A stretch of DNA of 64,000 nt from Pseudomonadales bacterium (GCA_019090455.1 JAHRWA010000016.1:1-64000); one strand, 5' to 3'. Positions 53,554 through 62,112 are shown, counted from the first letter of the stretch. Numbers and translations are program-made. Notes: generated from the letters alone by a model not told the origin.

Positions 53554-54084
53554 TTAATTCATTTGTGAAAATAATTGGCTAAACAGTGATTCGGTATTCA
53601 ATTGAATCCATAGTTTGTCTTTTTCATAGATTCGATCAATGTGTTTATGCAAGCCCTTGGGCAAGGTGACATTGGCGTTAAAAATATCGTCATCTGAAAG
53701 TTGGATCTTATAGGGGAATTCAGGGATCTCAATTCCACAGATGTTCTTGTTTTTCCCAATGGCGAGAATGTGGGACTGCTGAGACTTTTTGTTTTTTATT
53801 GAAGGCATATCGTAGTAGTGGTTGAGGTCTACAACAGGTACGCTATTGCCTCTCAGATTAATTACACCCTTAAACCAAGCAGGTGTTAATGGAATGTTAC
53901 ATAGATTCTCTTTTTTAAAAATTTCGCAATACTGGTTTTCATCAATGAGGGCGCCGATAGTTCCTATCATAAAGCAATGATAGTTGTGTGTTGTTCTGGT
54001 AGCTTCTGAAGTGATCGAATTACTGTCATCAATAATGAGGCCGGCTGAATGAAAAGCCTCACTGGGTAAAATGAGTGTTTGCAT
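53554..54084 (-). CDS. CheW/PilI-like adaptor
   Basis: This 176-residue CheW-domain protein contains the conserved PAWFKGVINLRGNSVPVVDL segment and the GKNKNICGIEIPEF strand. In Pil-Chp operons the PilI adaptor lies between PilH and PilJ. Here the order is the same except that the solute-binding protein gene comes between this gene and the receptor. It is probably the main receptor-kinase linker. Confidence 0.9.
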   Translation of the reverse strand: MQTLILPSEAFHSAGLIIDDSNSITSEATRTTHNYHCFMIGTIGALIDENQYCEIFKKENLCNIPLTPAWFKGVINLRGNSVPVVDLNHYYDMPSIKNKKSQQSHILAIGKNKNICGIEIPEFPYKIQLSDDDIFNANVTLPKGLHKHIDRIYEKDKLWIQLNTESLFSQLFSQMN

Positions 54085-54140
54085 TATTTGCTGTTATCTC
54101 TAATGTCGATCCAATGTCGTTATATCAGTGCCCACCATAG

Positions 54141-54506
54141 CTAGGCGTGATTTGATATTTGTTCGATAATCTGATCTTTGGTATAGGGCTTCGAGACAAT
54201 ACTTTTACCGCCTTGTTTTATTGCCCACATTTGATCGGCGCGTTGTTTCTTGCTGCTGACAAATATGACGGGTATTGAGGATGTCTTTGGGTTTTTAGTG
54301 ATTTCTCGGCAGGCTCTATATCCGTCAATACCTTTCATTACAATGTCTAAGAGAATTAAATTAGGCTGCTCACTTTCCGCTTTTTGTATGGCTTGTTCAC
54401 CTGAGGTAGCGGTAATGATTTCAAAATTTGACCCCTCAAGCATGTGTTTCAAATTCAGTAAATCAGTTTTTGAATCGTCAACAATGAGTATTTTGCAAAT
54501 TGCCAT
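54141..54506 (-). CDS. PilH-like single-domain response regulator
   Basis: This 121-residue receiver has the acidic pair in LIVDDSKTD, phosphoacceptor Asp in LILLDIVMKGIDGY, a switch Ser in VIFVSSKKQ and the Lys in VSKPYT. No output domain is present. Position and length match PilH, which in Pseudomonas counteracts PilG in twitching control. It is 5 bp after the PilG-like gene. Confidence 0.92.
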   Translation of the reverse strand: MAICKILIVDDSKTDLLNLKHMLEGSNFEIITATSGEQAIQKAESEQPNLILLDIVMKGIDGYRACREITKNPKTSSIPVIFVSSKKQRADQMWAIKQGGKSIVSKPYTKDQIIEQISNHA

Positions 54507-54511
54507 AGTGA

Positions 54512-55270
54512 TTACCTCTGGGAACTTTGAAGGTTAGTGGTGCTATGCTGCTTGTGAGATTTGTCGATCATTTTCTGAAAGACTTTTCTCAGTTGTTCGT
54601 CTTTGGGTGGTTTAGTCAGAAAGGCATCGCAGCCTGACATTCCGCCACGTACACGATCAAAAGGGGATTTATTGCTGGTTAACATGACGGTAAACGAGTC
54701 GGAATGATCTTTAATGGATTTACAGACTTGATATCCATCGAGTCCTGGCATGATAACGTCAAGGAAAATAATATCGTATAGCTTGTTTAATGCCTTTTGC
54801 TGAGCGCTTATTCCGTCTTCGGCGTAATCAATCGCAATCGGTACATCGGTCATCAATGGTAATTTTAGCTCCATGAATCGCCTAACAGGAAGACTGTCAT
54901 CGGCTACTAAAACTTGAGTTCTATCCGCGTTTAAGTGTTGGGTTCGTAGCTCAGCTTCTGTGAAGGCTTCAACCAGTTTTCTGAGAACCAGTGGTCGCAA
55001 TACATGGATCTGATTGCTGAGCATGGGTTTGTTTTTAGATATTAAAATGGTGGTCGCACTACTTTTTAGCTGCCTCCATTTATTGAGTGAATAAGGGTTG
55101 TCACCATTCACTATGACCATATGTGCATTGGTCTGCTCTTCGTATTTAACAAGTTCATAGTCTCGGAATTGTTTAGTTCCAAGTCTAAAAAGATTTTGTA
55201 TGAAAGTAATGTCGCGCTCTGACAATCCAATATGGAGAATGCGTATTTTACTTTCACTGATGTTTCTCAT
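54512..55270 (-). CDS. Two-part response regulator, PilG-like
   Basis: This 252-residue protein has a C-terminal receiver with complete active site (VLVADDSLPVRRFMEL, IIFLDVIMPGLDGYQV, VMLTSNKSPF and FLTKPPKD). Its N-terminal 110 residues keep a receiver-like strand order (IRILHIGLSERDITFIQNLF, HMVIVNGDN, TTILISKNK) but have no phosphoacceptor, so they look like a pseudo-receiver. PilG itself has only one domain; the extra module may bind a partner at the cell pole. It is the first gene of the operon, so the promoter should be in the AT-rich DNA just upstream of 55270. Confidence 0.85.
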   Translation of the reverse strand: MRNISESKIRILHIGLSERDITFIQNLFRLGTKQFRDYELVKYEEQTNAHMVIVNGDNPYSLNKWRQLKSSATTILISKNKPMLSNQIHVLRPLVLRKLVEAFTEAELRTQHLNADRTQVLVADDSLPVRRFMELKLPLMTDVPIAIDYAEDGISAQQKALNKLYDIIFLDVIMPGLDGYQVCKSIKDHSDSFTVMLTSNKSPFDRVRGGMSGCDAFLTKPPKDEQLRKVFQKMIDKSHKQHSTTNLQSSQR

Positions 55271-55914
55271 GGTTTAGGAAACGCCTGTTTATGAGTTCTA
55301 TACTGAAAAATAAATTAAATCTGTAAATATAATTTAGGCTGAAAGTGTTAAATACTTCCACCTTCATATCTAAAACCTAGACTCAGTTATCACAAAAAAC
55401 AACCAATAAAATGAGATGCGATAAGCGCTAGATTGAGCTGGTGAATTAAGGAATAAATGATGAATATATGAGGGCAAAAGCTTAGACAAAAGTGTCATAA
55501 GCATGCCTGTTTTGATGGCTATATCGGACGAAATGCGACTCAGATAAATTTACATTTAGCTAACTTTGTTTGTCCTTGGATTGGTGGTGAGTGTTATAAA
55601 GAAAATGAGAATGTACCATCGCGGTTGTTTCAAATTACCGATCATAGCTCCTCTGTTTTCTTCTGTTCTAAAGTCAAGACTGCAAAATTTCTAGCAATGG
55701 GTTCCCCTCATTCAAAGTTGATGACGGTTGATTTATAAGTTAGTCCAAGAAAGTGATTGGGCGTCGTAGATGACGTTGATTTGTACTGACGCATGAGTTT
55801 ATTTTAATCATCACCTATTTCTTGTTATCTTAAGTGTCGATATATTTTACATGTCGGTGAAGGTTTGGTGATGCTGAGGTCGTAACTAGTTGAATATACT
55901 GAAATATATTTAGT
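55271..55914. other. Long AT-rich intergenic region
   Basis: This 644-bp stretch between the divergent chemosensory and PEP-CTERM genes has no ORF with a credible ribosome site and no tRNA. It should hold the chemosensory promoter at its left end and upstream activator sites for the sigma-54 promoter at its right end, but I could not pick out either with confidence. Confidence 0.4.
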
Positions 55915-55930
55915 TGGCATTATATTTGCT
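55915..55930 (+). promoter_or_regulatory. Sigma-54 promoter of the PEP-CTERM gene
   Basis: TGGCAT-TATAT-TTGCT matches the RpoN consensus TGGCAC-N5-TTGCW at every position but one, with exact GG-to-GC spacing. Transcription would start near 55941, leaving a leader of about 80 nt before the ATG. In bacteria with PEP-CTERM/exosortase systems a sigma-54 activator of the PrsR type is the usual partner, which supports the call. Confidence 0.75.
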
Positions 55931-56021
55931 TTTGTTGTTTTGAATTTACACGTTTAGATTGCTGTCAATTGGCAATTTAATATCAATACCAACAGATATA
56001 GATTAAAAGAAGGATAATAAT

Positions 56022-57182
56022 ATGCTAAACAGCAAACGAAATATTCTTGCCGCTAGCGTACTCGCAGCGACATTGGGTGCGAGTACAGTAGCGAATGCAT
56101 CCCACTTTCGTGGTGGAGCATTGGTTGCTAGTGTTGATGCGAGTGGTGTGGTTACAGTTCAATCAACTTCATTTTGGCGTCCTACTGCAGTTTCTGGCAC
56201 ACACAACACTCTTAATGGTGAAGGTAGTATCACCCTTAATGGGGGCGGGAATTGGACTGATTGGACCCAGACTTCCGAGTTAACTGACGTAAGTGATTCT
56301 CGATTTACCATCACCACTGAAACTTATACCACTACTGTGAATGGGGCAGGTAGTTACGACATACGCTGGAGTAGCTGTTGTCGTGTTGGTGGTATTAACA
56401 ATGCTTCGCAATCTCATGAGAACCTGGATTCAACTATTGTTTGGGATGGCACTACTGCTAATACCCCGATTCTATTTGATTTTTCAGTAATCAATCCAGA
56501 GGTTGAGCGAGGCGAAGCTTATACTGATAGCTTGGGGGCTCTTAGTGGTAATGGTGGAACGTTAAGCTATAACCAAGATTTGAATTTAAATATCAATTCT
56601 CAAATACCGGGTTTCGTTGTTGATCCAGCGACGGGGGCTTTAACTATTTCAGCTGCCGATACGGCTGCCATGGTTTATGATAATGGTGGCAACGATGGTG
56701 CCGATTATGCGTTCAGCGGTAATATCGTAAGCTCTGATGGTAGTAGTGTTGAGTTTGATTGGTTGTTTGATGCGGTTGTAGCCGACCCAACTAATAATAA
56801 CTTGGCGCCGGAAGTTACCGATATCGTAATAAATGCGATGGTAGGTGATGTGCTAGGAGATACTGTTATTGGTACTGATCCCAATGGCGATCCATTGACT
56901 TGGGATTTGCTTTCGTTCCTTGGCACTGGCGATAATGGATTGTTCAGTTTTGACCCTGCTACGAACTCCTTCACTTGGGATACTGCTGGAAGTGCTGTTG
57001 GACCTTATATCGCTAATATCAGAGCTTGTGATGCACAGGCTTGTGACGTTGGTTCTATCACTATCAATCTTAGTGAGCTGACTACTCCTCCGACTAATGT
57101 GCCAGAGCCTGCGACTTTAGGGTTGTTGGGGTTGAGCTTAGCTGGTTTAGGTTGGGCACGTAGACGTAGTCAAAAAGCTTAA
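56022..57182 (+). CDS. PEP-CTERM surface protein with cadherin-like domain
   Basis: This 386-residue exported protein has a signal peptide ending ANASHF and Gly/Ser/Thr/Asn-rich beta domains. A cadherin-like segment at about 258-350 contains APEVTDIVINAMVGDV then TDPNGDPLTWDL. The sorting tail at 360-386 has the VPEPATLGLLG motif, a membrane helix and the basic end WARRRSQKA. Exosortase cuts at such tails and the protein is then released or attached with exopolysaccharide; no exosortase gene is in this window. AAGGATAATAAT before the ATG is a strong ribosome site. It stands alone, with a sigma-54 promoter upstream and a terminator downstream. Confidence 0.93.
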   Translation: MLNSKRNILAASVLAATLGASTVANASHFRGGALVASVDASGVVTVQSTSFWRPTAVSGTHNTLNGEGSITLNGGGNWTDWTQTSELTDVSDSRFTITTETYTTTVNGAGSYDIRWSSCCRVGGINNASQSHENLDSTIVWDGTTANTPILFDFSVINPEVERGEAYTDSLGALSGNGGTLSYNQDLNLNINSQIPGFVVDPATGALTISAADTAAMVYDNGGNDGADYAFSGNIVSSDGSSVEFDWLFDAVVADPTNNNLAPEVTDIVINAMVGDVLGDTVIGTDPNGDPLTWDLLSFLGTGDNGLFSFDPATNSFTWDTAGSAVGPYIANIRACDAQACDVGSITINLSELTTPPTNVPEPATLGLLGLSLAGLGWARRRSQKA

Positions 57183-57220
57183 TATAGAAGTTTTTATTTT
57201 ACACTTCCGTATTATCAAAT

Positions 57221-57249
57221 AAAAAAGGCACCTTCTAGGTGCCTTTTTT
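57221..57249. terminator. Bidirectional intrinsic terminator
   Basis: AAAAAAGGCACC and GGTGCCTTTTTT form a perfect 12 bp stem around the loop TTCTA. It lies between the convergent PEP-CTERM and CMD-family genes and can serve both strands. Confidence 0.93.
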
Positions 57250-57303
57250 ATGTTTCTTTGTTTCTGTACTATTATTTTGCTCTCTGTTTTCTCCCTCGAT
57301 GTT

Positions 57304-57909
57304 TTATTTTCCCAAAGTATCAAAAAAACTAGGTAGACCTTCATCTAGTTGTACGCCCAGTGAATTAAGTGCCCAGGAAACCATATTGTATTGTCCAATA
57401 GTAAAAACTAGGTCCATCATTTGCTGTTGCGATAATCCATTTTCTATTAATGAATCCCAAGTTTTCGTGGAAATAATTCCTGATTCTTTTAATTCATCTG
57501 CGGCGAGAATGGTCAGCGCTTCGAGGTTGCTCCAGCCTGATGCTCCGGGACCTTCTGTGATGCGAATAATTTCTTCCTGAGTTAAACCGCTCATTTCACC
57601 AATCCAAGCATGCTGTGAAAGCTCGTAATCGGATTGATTCAGATAACCAATTCGTATGATCGCAATTTCACGAATGCGAGCTTCAAGACTGTTAGTGCCC
57701 ATGATATGCATTGCGAACTGATTCCAGCTTTTTGCCAAGGTAGGATGGTTGGCTAGGGTTGCTGTTACATTGAATACTTTTGCCATCATCTCTGGCAGCT
57801 GAGATTTTTCCGTAACGTCCTCGGGTAACCATGAACTTTTTTTAAGTTCAGTGTCCCACTTTCCAATTTCTAGTGGTTGTACTCTGGGTTGATCTAGTTT
57901 CGTAGCCAT
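57304..57909 (-). CDS. Carboxymuconolactone decarboxylase/AhpD-like protein without the CxxC
   Basis: This 201-residue helical protein of the CMD family (LEARIREIAIIRIGYLNQSD, YELSQHAWIGEMSGLT, EALTILAADELKESGIIS, YNMVSWALNSLG) resembles members encoded near fatty-acid and steroid catabolic genes. The redox cysteines of AhpD and the Cys common in YLNCxYEWxQH relatives are absent (the segment reads NQSDYELSQH), so peroxide-linked disulfide chemistry is unlikely. A lyase, isomerase or binding role in the adjacent acyl-CoA pathway is possible. It is divergent from the SDR gene. Confidence 0.85.
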   Translation of the reverse strand: MATKLDQPRVQPLEIGKWDTELKKSSWLPEDVTEKSQLPEMMAKVFNVTATLANHPTLAKSWNQFAMHIMGTNSLEARIREIAIIRIGYLNQSDYELSQHAWIGEMSGLTQEEIIRITEGPGASGWSNLEALTILAADELKESGIISTKTWDSLIENGLSQQQMMDLVFTIGQYNMVSWALNSLGVQLDEGLPSFFDTLGK

Positions 57910-58371
57910 AGCTTCTATCCTTGTTAGCAGGTTTAGTTGATTGTGGGTGTTAAGGTTGGTGGGAGTTAATGGTGATGTTTTGAGTCACAACTTTTAAATC
58001 ATAATTTGTTTTTTCATAACATTAGGGAGCTTAACCTAGCCAAAAAGTGAAAAGAAGTCTGATTTTTTCGCTGATAAATCAATAGAAAGGTGGTGTTGTC
58101 TTTACTCACACTTTTTTTTGTATGTATGGTATGTTTCCGGTGCTGCAAACGGATAACTTTATTTTCTTCCCGGGGTATTCATTGAATACCGCAATTTCAG
58201 AAGTGTAATAAAAAAATAGTTTTAAAAAGTGATGAAAATTGCCCTGGAAGAAGGAAGTGGCAGGTAGCTATTTTATACGCTGGCCTTGGTATTGGAGGCG
58301 ATCCCCTGCCTGCATAATGTTAAAAGTTAAAGCGAACTGAAAATTTTAGTAGCATAAAAAAGGAAATAGTT
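57910..58371. promoter_or_regulatory. Divergent promoter region with a 17-bp palindrome
   Basis: This gap between the CMD-family and SDR genes contains GGTATTCATTGAATACC (58174-58190), a perfect palindrome with 8-bp arms and one central base, about 180 bp before the SDR start. Its size and symmetry fit a TetR- or GntR-family operator. No gene is present and no regulator is encoded next to it. Confidence 0.6.
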
Positions 58372-59292
58372 ATGTCAGATGAACTTAGATACGATGGTAA
58401 AGTTGCCGTTATAACGGGTGCTGGGGGTGGTTTAGGACGTTCTCATGCCTTGCTGTTAGCTTCTCGTGGGGCGAAAATTGTTGTCAACGATTTGGGTGGT
58501 TCAGTTGATGGCAGTGCCGATGGATCATTGGGGCCAGCTGGAAAAGTAGTCGCGGAAATTAAAGAAGCGGGTGGTGAAGCGGTAGCCGATGGGCATTCGG
58601 TATCGACTCCAGAAGGGGCTGCGGGCATTATTCGGACCGCGATCGATGCATTTGGTCGAGTGGATATAGTTATTAATAATGCAGGTATTTTAAGAGATAA
58701 ATCTTTTCGTAATCTGACTCCTGAATTGTACGATCCCGTTATTGAGGTGCATTTAAATGGTTCGGTTTGGGTTGCACAAGCGGCTTGGGAATTAATGCGA
58801 GAGCAGAAGTATGGTCGTATTGTTCATACTTCGTCTGCTGCGGGTATTTTTGGTAATTTTGGTCAAGCCAATTATGGTGCCGCTAAGATGGGTATTGTGG
58901 GATTAAGCAATGTTTTGGCTGTTGAGGGAGCAAAATATAATATTAAGTCCAATGTGTTAGCACCGGGTGCCAAAACACGTATGACTGAGGATTTGATGGG
59001 TACAGGCGGCGGTACTATTGATATGGACCCGAGTCTAGTGACTCCTATCGTTGCGTACTTAGCTCACGAAAGTTGTTCAGTTAACGGTGAAATTTATTCT
59101 GCGGCATCAGGTCGAATCAGCCGAGTCTTTATTGGCGTGACTAAAGGTATTTATGAAAAAGACCTGACTCTCGAAAGTGTGAGAGATCGAATTGAAGAAA
59201 TTCGAAGTGAAGAGACTTATTCTGTACCGAAGAGTGCGACCGAAGAAATGGCATTGATCGTGCCTCATCTGAAAGCTCAGGCAAAGAAGTAA
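58372..59292 (+). CDS. Short-chain dehydrogenase, MFE-2/hydroxyacyl-CoA type
   Basis: This 306-residue SDR has the cofactor loop TGAGGGLG, NNAG, the catalytic Ser in HTSSAAGIFGNFGQ and Y-x3-K (NYGAAK). DLGGSVDGSADGS after the second strand and INNAGILRDKSF match the (3R)-hydroxyacyl-CoA dehydrogenase part of peroxisomal multifunctional enzyme 2 and its bacterial relatives. These oxidise 3-hydroxyacyl-CoA with NAD+ in beta-oxidation of fatty acids or sterol side chains. A strong AAAAAGGAAAT ribosome site precedes the ATG. Followed by an intrinsic terminator, it is transcribed alone, towards the two acyl-CoA dehydrogenases. Confidence 0.9.
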   Translation: MSDELRYDGKVAVITGAGGGLGRSHALLLASRGAKIVVNDLGGSVDGSADGSLGPAGKVVAEIKEAGGEAVADGHSVSTPEGAAGIIRTAIDAFGRVDIVINNAGILRDKSFRNLTPELYDPVIEVHLNGSVWVAQAAWELMREQKYGRIVHTSSAAGIFGNFGQANYGAAKMGIVGLSNVLAVEGAKYNIKSNVLAPGAKTRMTEDLMGTGGGTIDMDPSLVTPIVAYLAHESCSVNGEIYSAASGRISRVFIGVTKGIYEKDLTLESVRDRIEEIRSEETYSVPKSATEEMALIVPHLKAQAKK

Positions 59293-59348
59293 ATTTGCAG
59301 GAAAATTAAGGATAGAGACCTATAAAATAATAGGTTTTGGTTCGATAT

Positions 59349-59389
59349 AAAAAAGCCCGATTAGTCGCTATGGTCTGATCGGGCTTTTT
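59349..59389. terminator. Bidirectional intrinsic terminator
   Basis: AAAAGCCCGAT and ATCGGGCTTTTT form an 11 bp stem, with a 16-nt loop. It lies between the convergent SDR and acyl-CoA dehydrogenase genes. Confidence 0.92.
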
Positions 59390-59433
59390 CGTTCTTTGCA
59401 AGCTGACTAATGACATATTAGTCAGGCAACAGC

Positions 59434-60570
59434 TTAGTCACTTAAATCAGCAAATCTTTTCAAGTGATGGTTGGTACTTCCAAATGCGCCGCAGAATAAA
59501 GTAAGCCTTCTAAAATAGTGACCTATATCTAATTCTTCGGTAACACCAATTCCGCCGTGCAGTTGTACTGCTTCTTGAGCGCAATGACGTGAATTTTGGC
59601 CGATATACACTTTTGCAGCAGAGACTGCTTTTTTGCGTTCAGTTACGTCGGTTGATGACAGTTTTAACGCATTCATGATTGCCATGGATCGACTGGATTC
59701 AACGGCCATAAACATGTCAACTAAGCGATGTTGAATGGTTTGGAAAGAACCGATAGCAACGCCAAATTGCTCTCTTTCTTTAACAAATGCTAAGGTCTTT
59801 TGAAACAAAGCATTCATTTCGCCGATGGCTTCTGCGCATAAAGCAGAAATACCACTATCAACGACTTGATCCAGTAGCGCGTAACCTTGATCTAATTGAC
59901 CAACGATGGCATCAGCGCCAACGGTCACATTTTTCATGGCAATGTTTGCCATGCGAGCGCCGTCCATTGATTGGTAGGAAGTTACCGAGACGCCAGACGC
60001 TTTCGCATCGACCAAGAATAAGGTGATTCCCGCTTCTGACATTTGATCGCCACTAGTGCGCGCAGAAACAATAACTTTGTCTGCCCAAGCGCCACCATAA
60101 ACAACGACTTTCTCGCCATTTAAGCTGTATTGTTCGCCAGATTTTGCTGCGGTTGTAGCGACATCAGATAACTGAAAACGAGATTGTGTTTCGGCGTAAG
60201 CCACTGCCAATAAAGTTTCCCCAGCAATAACGCTTCCCAAAACTTCTTCTTTTTGAGTGGGAGTACCCCCGAGTGCTAATGCGTTGCCGCCTAGCACGAC
60301 TGTTGCCAGGTACGGTTCAACAACCATGCCGCTACCAAAAGCTTCCATAATAATGTTGGTGTCAATTGCACCACCACCAAAGCCTCCGTCCTCTTCTGAA
60401 AATGAGATACCTAACCAACCTAGTTCAGCAAATTGTTTCCATAGAGCTCGGTCAAAACCGTCTTCAGTTGCAATGATTTTATTGCGCGTTTCAAAATCGT
60501 ATTCATTTCTAACAAATTTTTCTACGCCGTCTTTAATGAGCTTTTGCTCACTTGATAATGAAAAATCCAT
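59434..60570 (-). CDS. Acyl-CoA dehydrogenase, small-partner type
   Basis: This 378-residue acyl-CoA dehydrogenase begins MDFSLSSEQKLIKDGVEKFV and contains FAELGWLGISFSEEDGGFGG, LNGEKVVVYGGAWADKVIV and VQLHGGIGVTEELDIGHYFR. The usual catalytic Glu region near the end is replaced by LTLFCGAFGSTNHHL, with no Y-E-G-T motif. Such divergent subunits pair with a second acyl-CoA dehydrogenase to form alpha2beta2 enzymes in steroid side-chain catabolism (FadE/ChsE type). The partner here would be the gene 12 bp upstream. The substrate is not proven. Confidence 0.9.
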   Translation of the reverse strand: MDFSLSSEQKLIKDGVEKFVRNEYDFETRNKIIATEDGFDRALWKQFAELGWLGISFSEEDGGFGGGAIDTNIIMEAFGSGMVVEPYLATVVLGGNALALGGTPTQKEEVLGSVIAGETLLAVAYAETQSRFQLSDVATTAAKSGEQYSLNGEKVVVYGGAWADKVIVSARTSGDQMSEAGITLFLVDAKASGVSVTSYQSMDGARMANIAMKNVTVGADAIVGQLDQGYALLDQVVDSGISALCAEAIGEMNALFQKTLAFVKEREQFGVAIGSFQTIQHRLVDMFMAVESSRSMAIMNALKLSSTDVTERKKAVSAAKVYIGQNSRHCAQEAVQLHGGIGVTEELDIGHYFRRLTLFCGAFGSTNHHLKRFADLSD

Positions 60571-60582
60571 AACTAGCTCCTA

Positions 60583-61758
60583 TTACTTAAGACCCAATAA
60601 CATTTTGGCAACAACGTTCTTTTGAACTTCGGTACTACCACCGTATATGGTGCAGGCTCGAAGGAAGTTGTATTGTTCTGTTGCATGTAAAAATTCTGCA
60701 GGTGCTACTGTCTCGTCTGCCTTCCAGACGTAAGCATAATTTCCTGCCATTTCTACTCTGAGCTCTGAGAGCGATTGTTGAGTCTCCGTCCCTTTCACTT
60801 TAAGAAGTGATGATTCTGGGCCCGGTGCACGTCCGGCCGCCGTATCGGCGAGAGTTCGAAAATTTGTGTATTCAAGTGCTAACAATTTGATTTCTTCTTC
60901 GGCTATCTTTAAACGTAACTGTTCGTCTTCGATAAGCGGAGCCCCGTTCGCCGTTTGGGTTTTTGCTAGCTCCTTAAGGTTGCTGAAATTCAATTTAGAA
61001 TCGGCAACACCGGCAATGGTCGTTCGCTCATGAGTCAGTAAGTATTTTGCAATAGTCCAACCTTGGCCTTCAGCACCCACTAAGTTCTTTTTCGGAACGC
61101 GGACATCATCAAAAAAGACTTGATTCAAATGATGCTCACCATCAATGCTGATAATAGGGCGTACATCGATGCCTTCAGCTTCCATATCAATTAAAATAAA
61201 TGATATGCCGAGTTGCTGTTTGCAATCGTTGTCAGTTCGAACCAGGCAGAAACAAAGGTTTGCATGATGACCATAGGTCGTCCAAATTTTTGTTCCATTG
61301 ATAACGTATTCATCACCATCTAAAACCGCTTGAGTTTTCAAGCTGGCTAGATCCGATCCTGCACCTGGCTCGGAATAGCCTTGGCACCACCAATCATCAC
61401 AATCTTTTATTCTGGGTAGATAGAGATCTTTTTGCTCTTGAGTACCAAAGGCCATGAGAACGGGCCCAAGCATGATCACTCCCATTGACATGCCGACTGG
61501 AGCACCCGCTGCGGCTCTTTCGCTGTCGAAAATGTAGCGTTGAGTCGCTGTCCAGCCTGGGCCACCATGCTCTTCAGGCCAGCCTACGACGAAATAACCG
61601 GCTTTGCTAAGCGTTTTCTGCCAGGCAACCGTTTCATCTTTAGAGAAGGGGGCTCCAATTTGGTGTTTACGCTTTACATCTTCGGGTAGGTTTTCTTTAA
61701 ACCAAGTTCTGACTTCTTGCTGAAACTCGAGTTCTTCTTTTGTATAGTCAATATTCAT
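60583..61758 (-). CDS. Acyl-CoA dehydrogenase, FadE/ChsE type
   Basis: This 391-residue enzyme shows VGWPEEHGGPGWTATQRYIF, WCQGYSEPGAGSDLASLKT, INGTKIWTTYGHHANLCFCL and the C-terminal CTIYGGSTEVQKNVVAKMLL. The canonical Y-E-G-T is Y-G-G-S, so the catalytic base probably comes from another glutamate, perhaps the one in LLTHERTTIAG, as in the long-chain and steroid-type branches. The first gene of a two-gene operon, it oxidises an acyl-CoA to the enoyl-CoA and passes electrons to ETF. The link with the SDR and CMD-family genes suggests one catabolic regulon. Confidence 0.92.
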   Translation of the reverse strand: MNIDYTKEELEFQQEVRTWFKENLPEDVKRKHQIGAPFSKDETVAWQKTLSKAGYFVVGWPEEHGGPGWTATQRYIFDSERAAAGAPVGMSMGVIMLGPVLMAFGTQEQKDLYLPRIKDCDDWWCQGYSEPGAGSDLASLKTQAVLDGDEYVINGTKIWTTYGHHANLCFCLVRTDNDCKQQLGISFILIDMEAEGIDVRPIISIDGEHHLNQVFFDDVRVPKKNLVGAEGQGWTIAKYLLTHERTTIAGVADSKLNFSNLKELAKTQTANGAPLIEDEQLRLKIAEEEIKLLALEYTNFRTLADTAAGRAPGPESSLLKVKGTETQQSLSELRVEMAGNYAYVWKADETVAPAEFLHATEQYNFLRACTIYGGSTEVQKNVVAKMLLGLK

Positions 61759-62112
61759 AGTGCTTTCCTACACAGGTTTATGGGTGTCTTAGGCATGAAG
61801 GGTAAGCCTAAAACTGATTTGCTAACGATATTGATAAAATTATTTTTACAACAATAACGTTTATAACTACAACGTTTATAACAACATTTCCAACTACAGC
61901 AAACGGTCAACATGTGAACGGTCAGGGTTTCCTCCCGGAGCTCATTATCGAGAAGACGAGGATTGTATTGTTATGCATCAATACAGAGTGCTCTAAACAA
62001 ACTGCTCTAAGGATGTGCCCTGCTAAATAAATGATAAATCAACGGAAAATAAATGTTGTATAACGGGTTTGAAACAACAAAACTTCAGCGGTTGAAATAG
62101 CAATAAAGAAAA
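61759..62112. promoter_or_regulatory. Divergent regulatory region with 15-bp-phased repeats
   Basis: No gene is seen. ACGTTTATAA occurs at 61857-61866 and 61872-61881, and AACGGTCA at 61902-61909 and 61917-61924; both pairs have a 15-bp period. TGTATTG/CAATACA (61964-61970 and 61979-61985) is a perfect inverted repeat with an 8-nt spacer. These are candidate sites controlling the acyl-CoA dehydrogenase operon, the DMT permease or both. Confidence 0.45.

Noticed and set aside
61857-61924. 15-bp-phased repeats as a CRISPR remnant
   Set aside because: Units are too short and spacers too small, and no cas gene is present; regulatory sites fit better.
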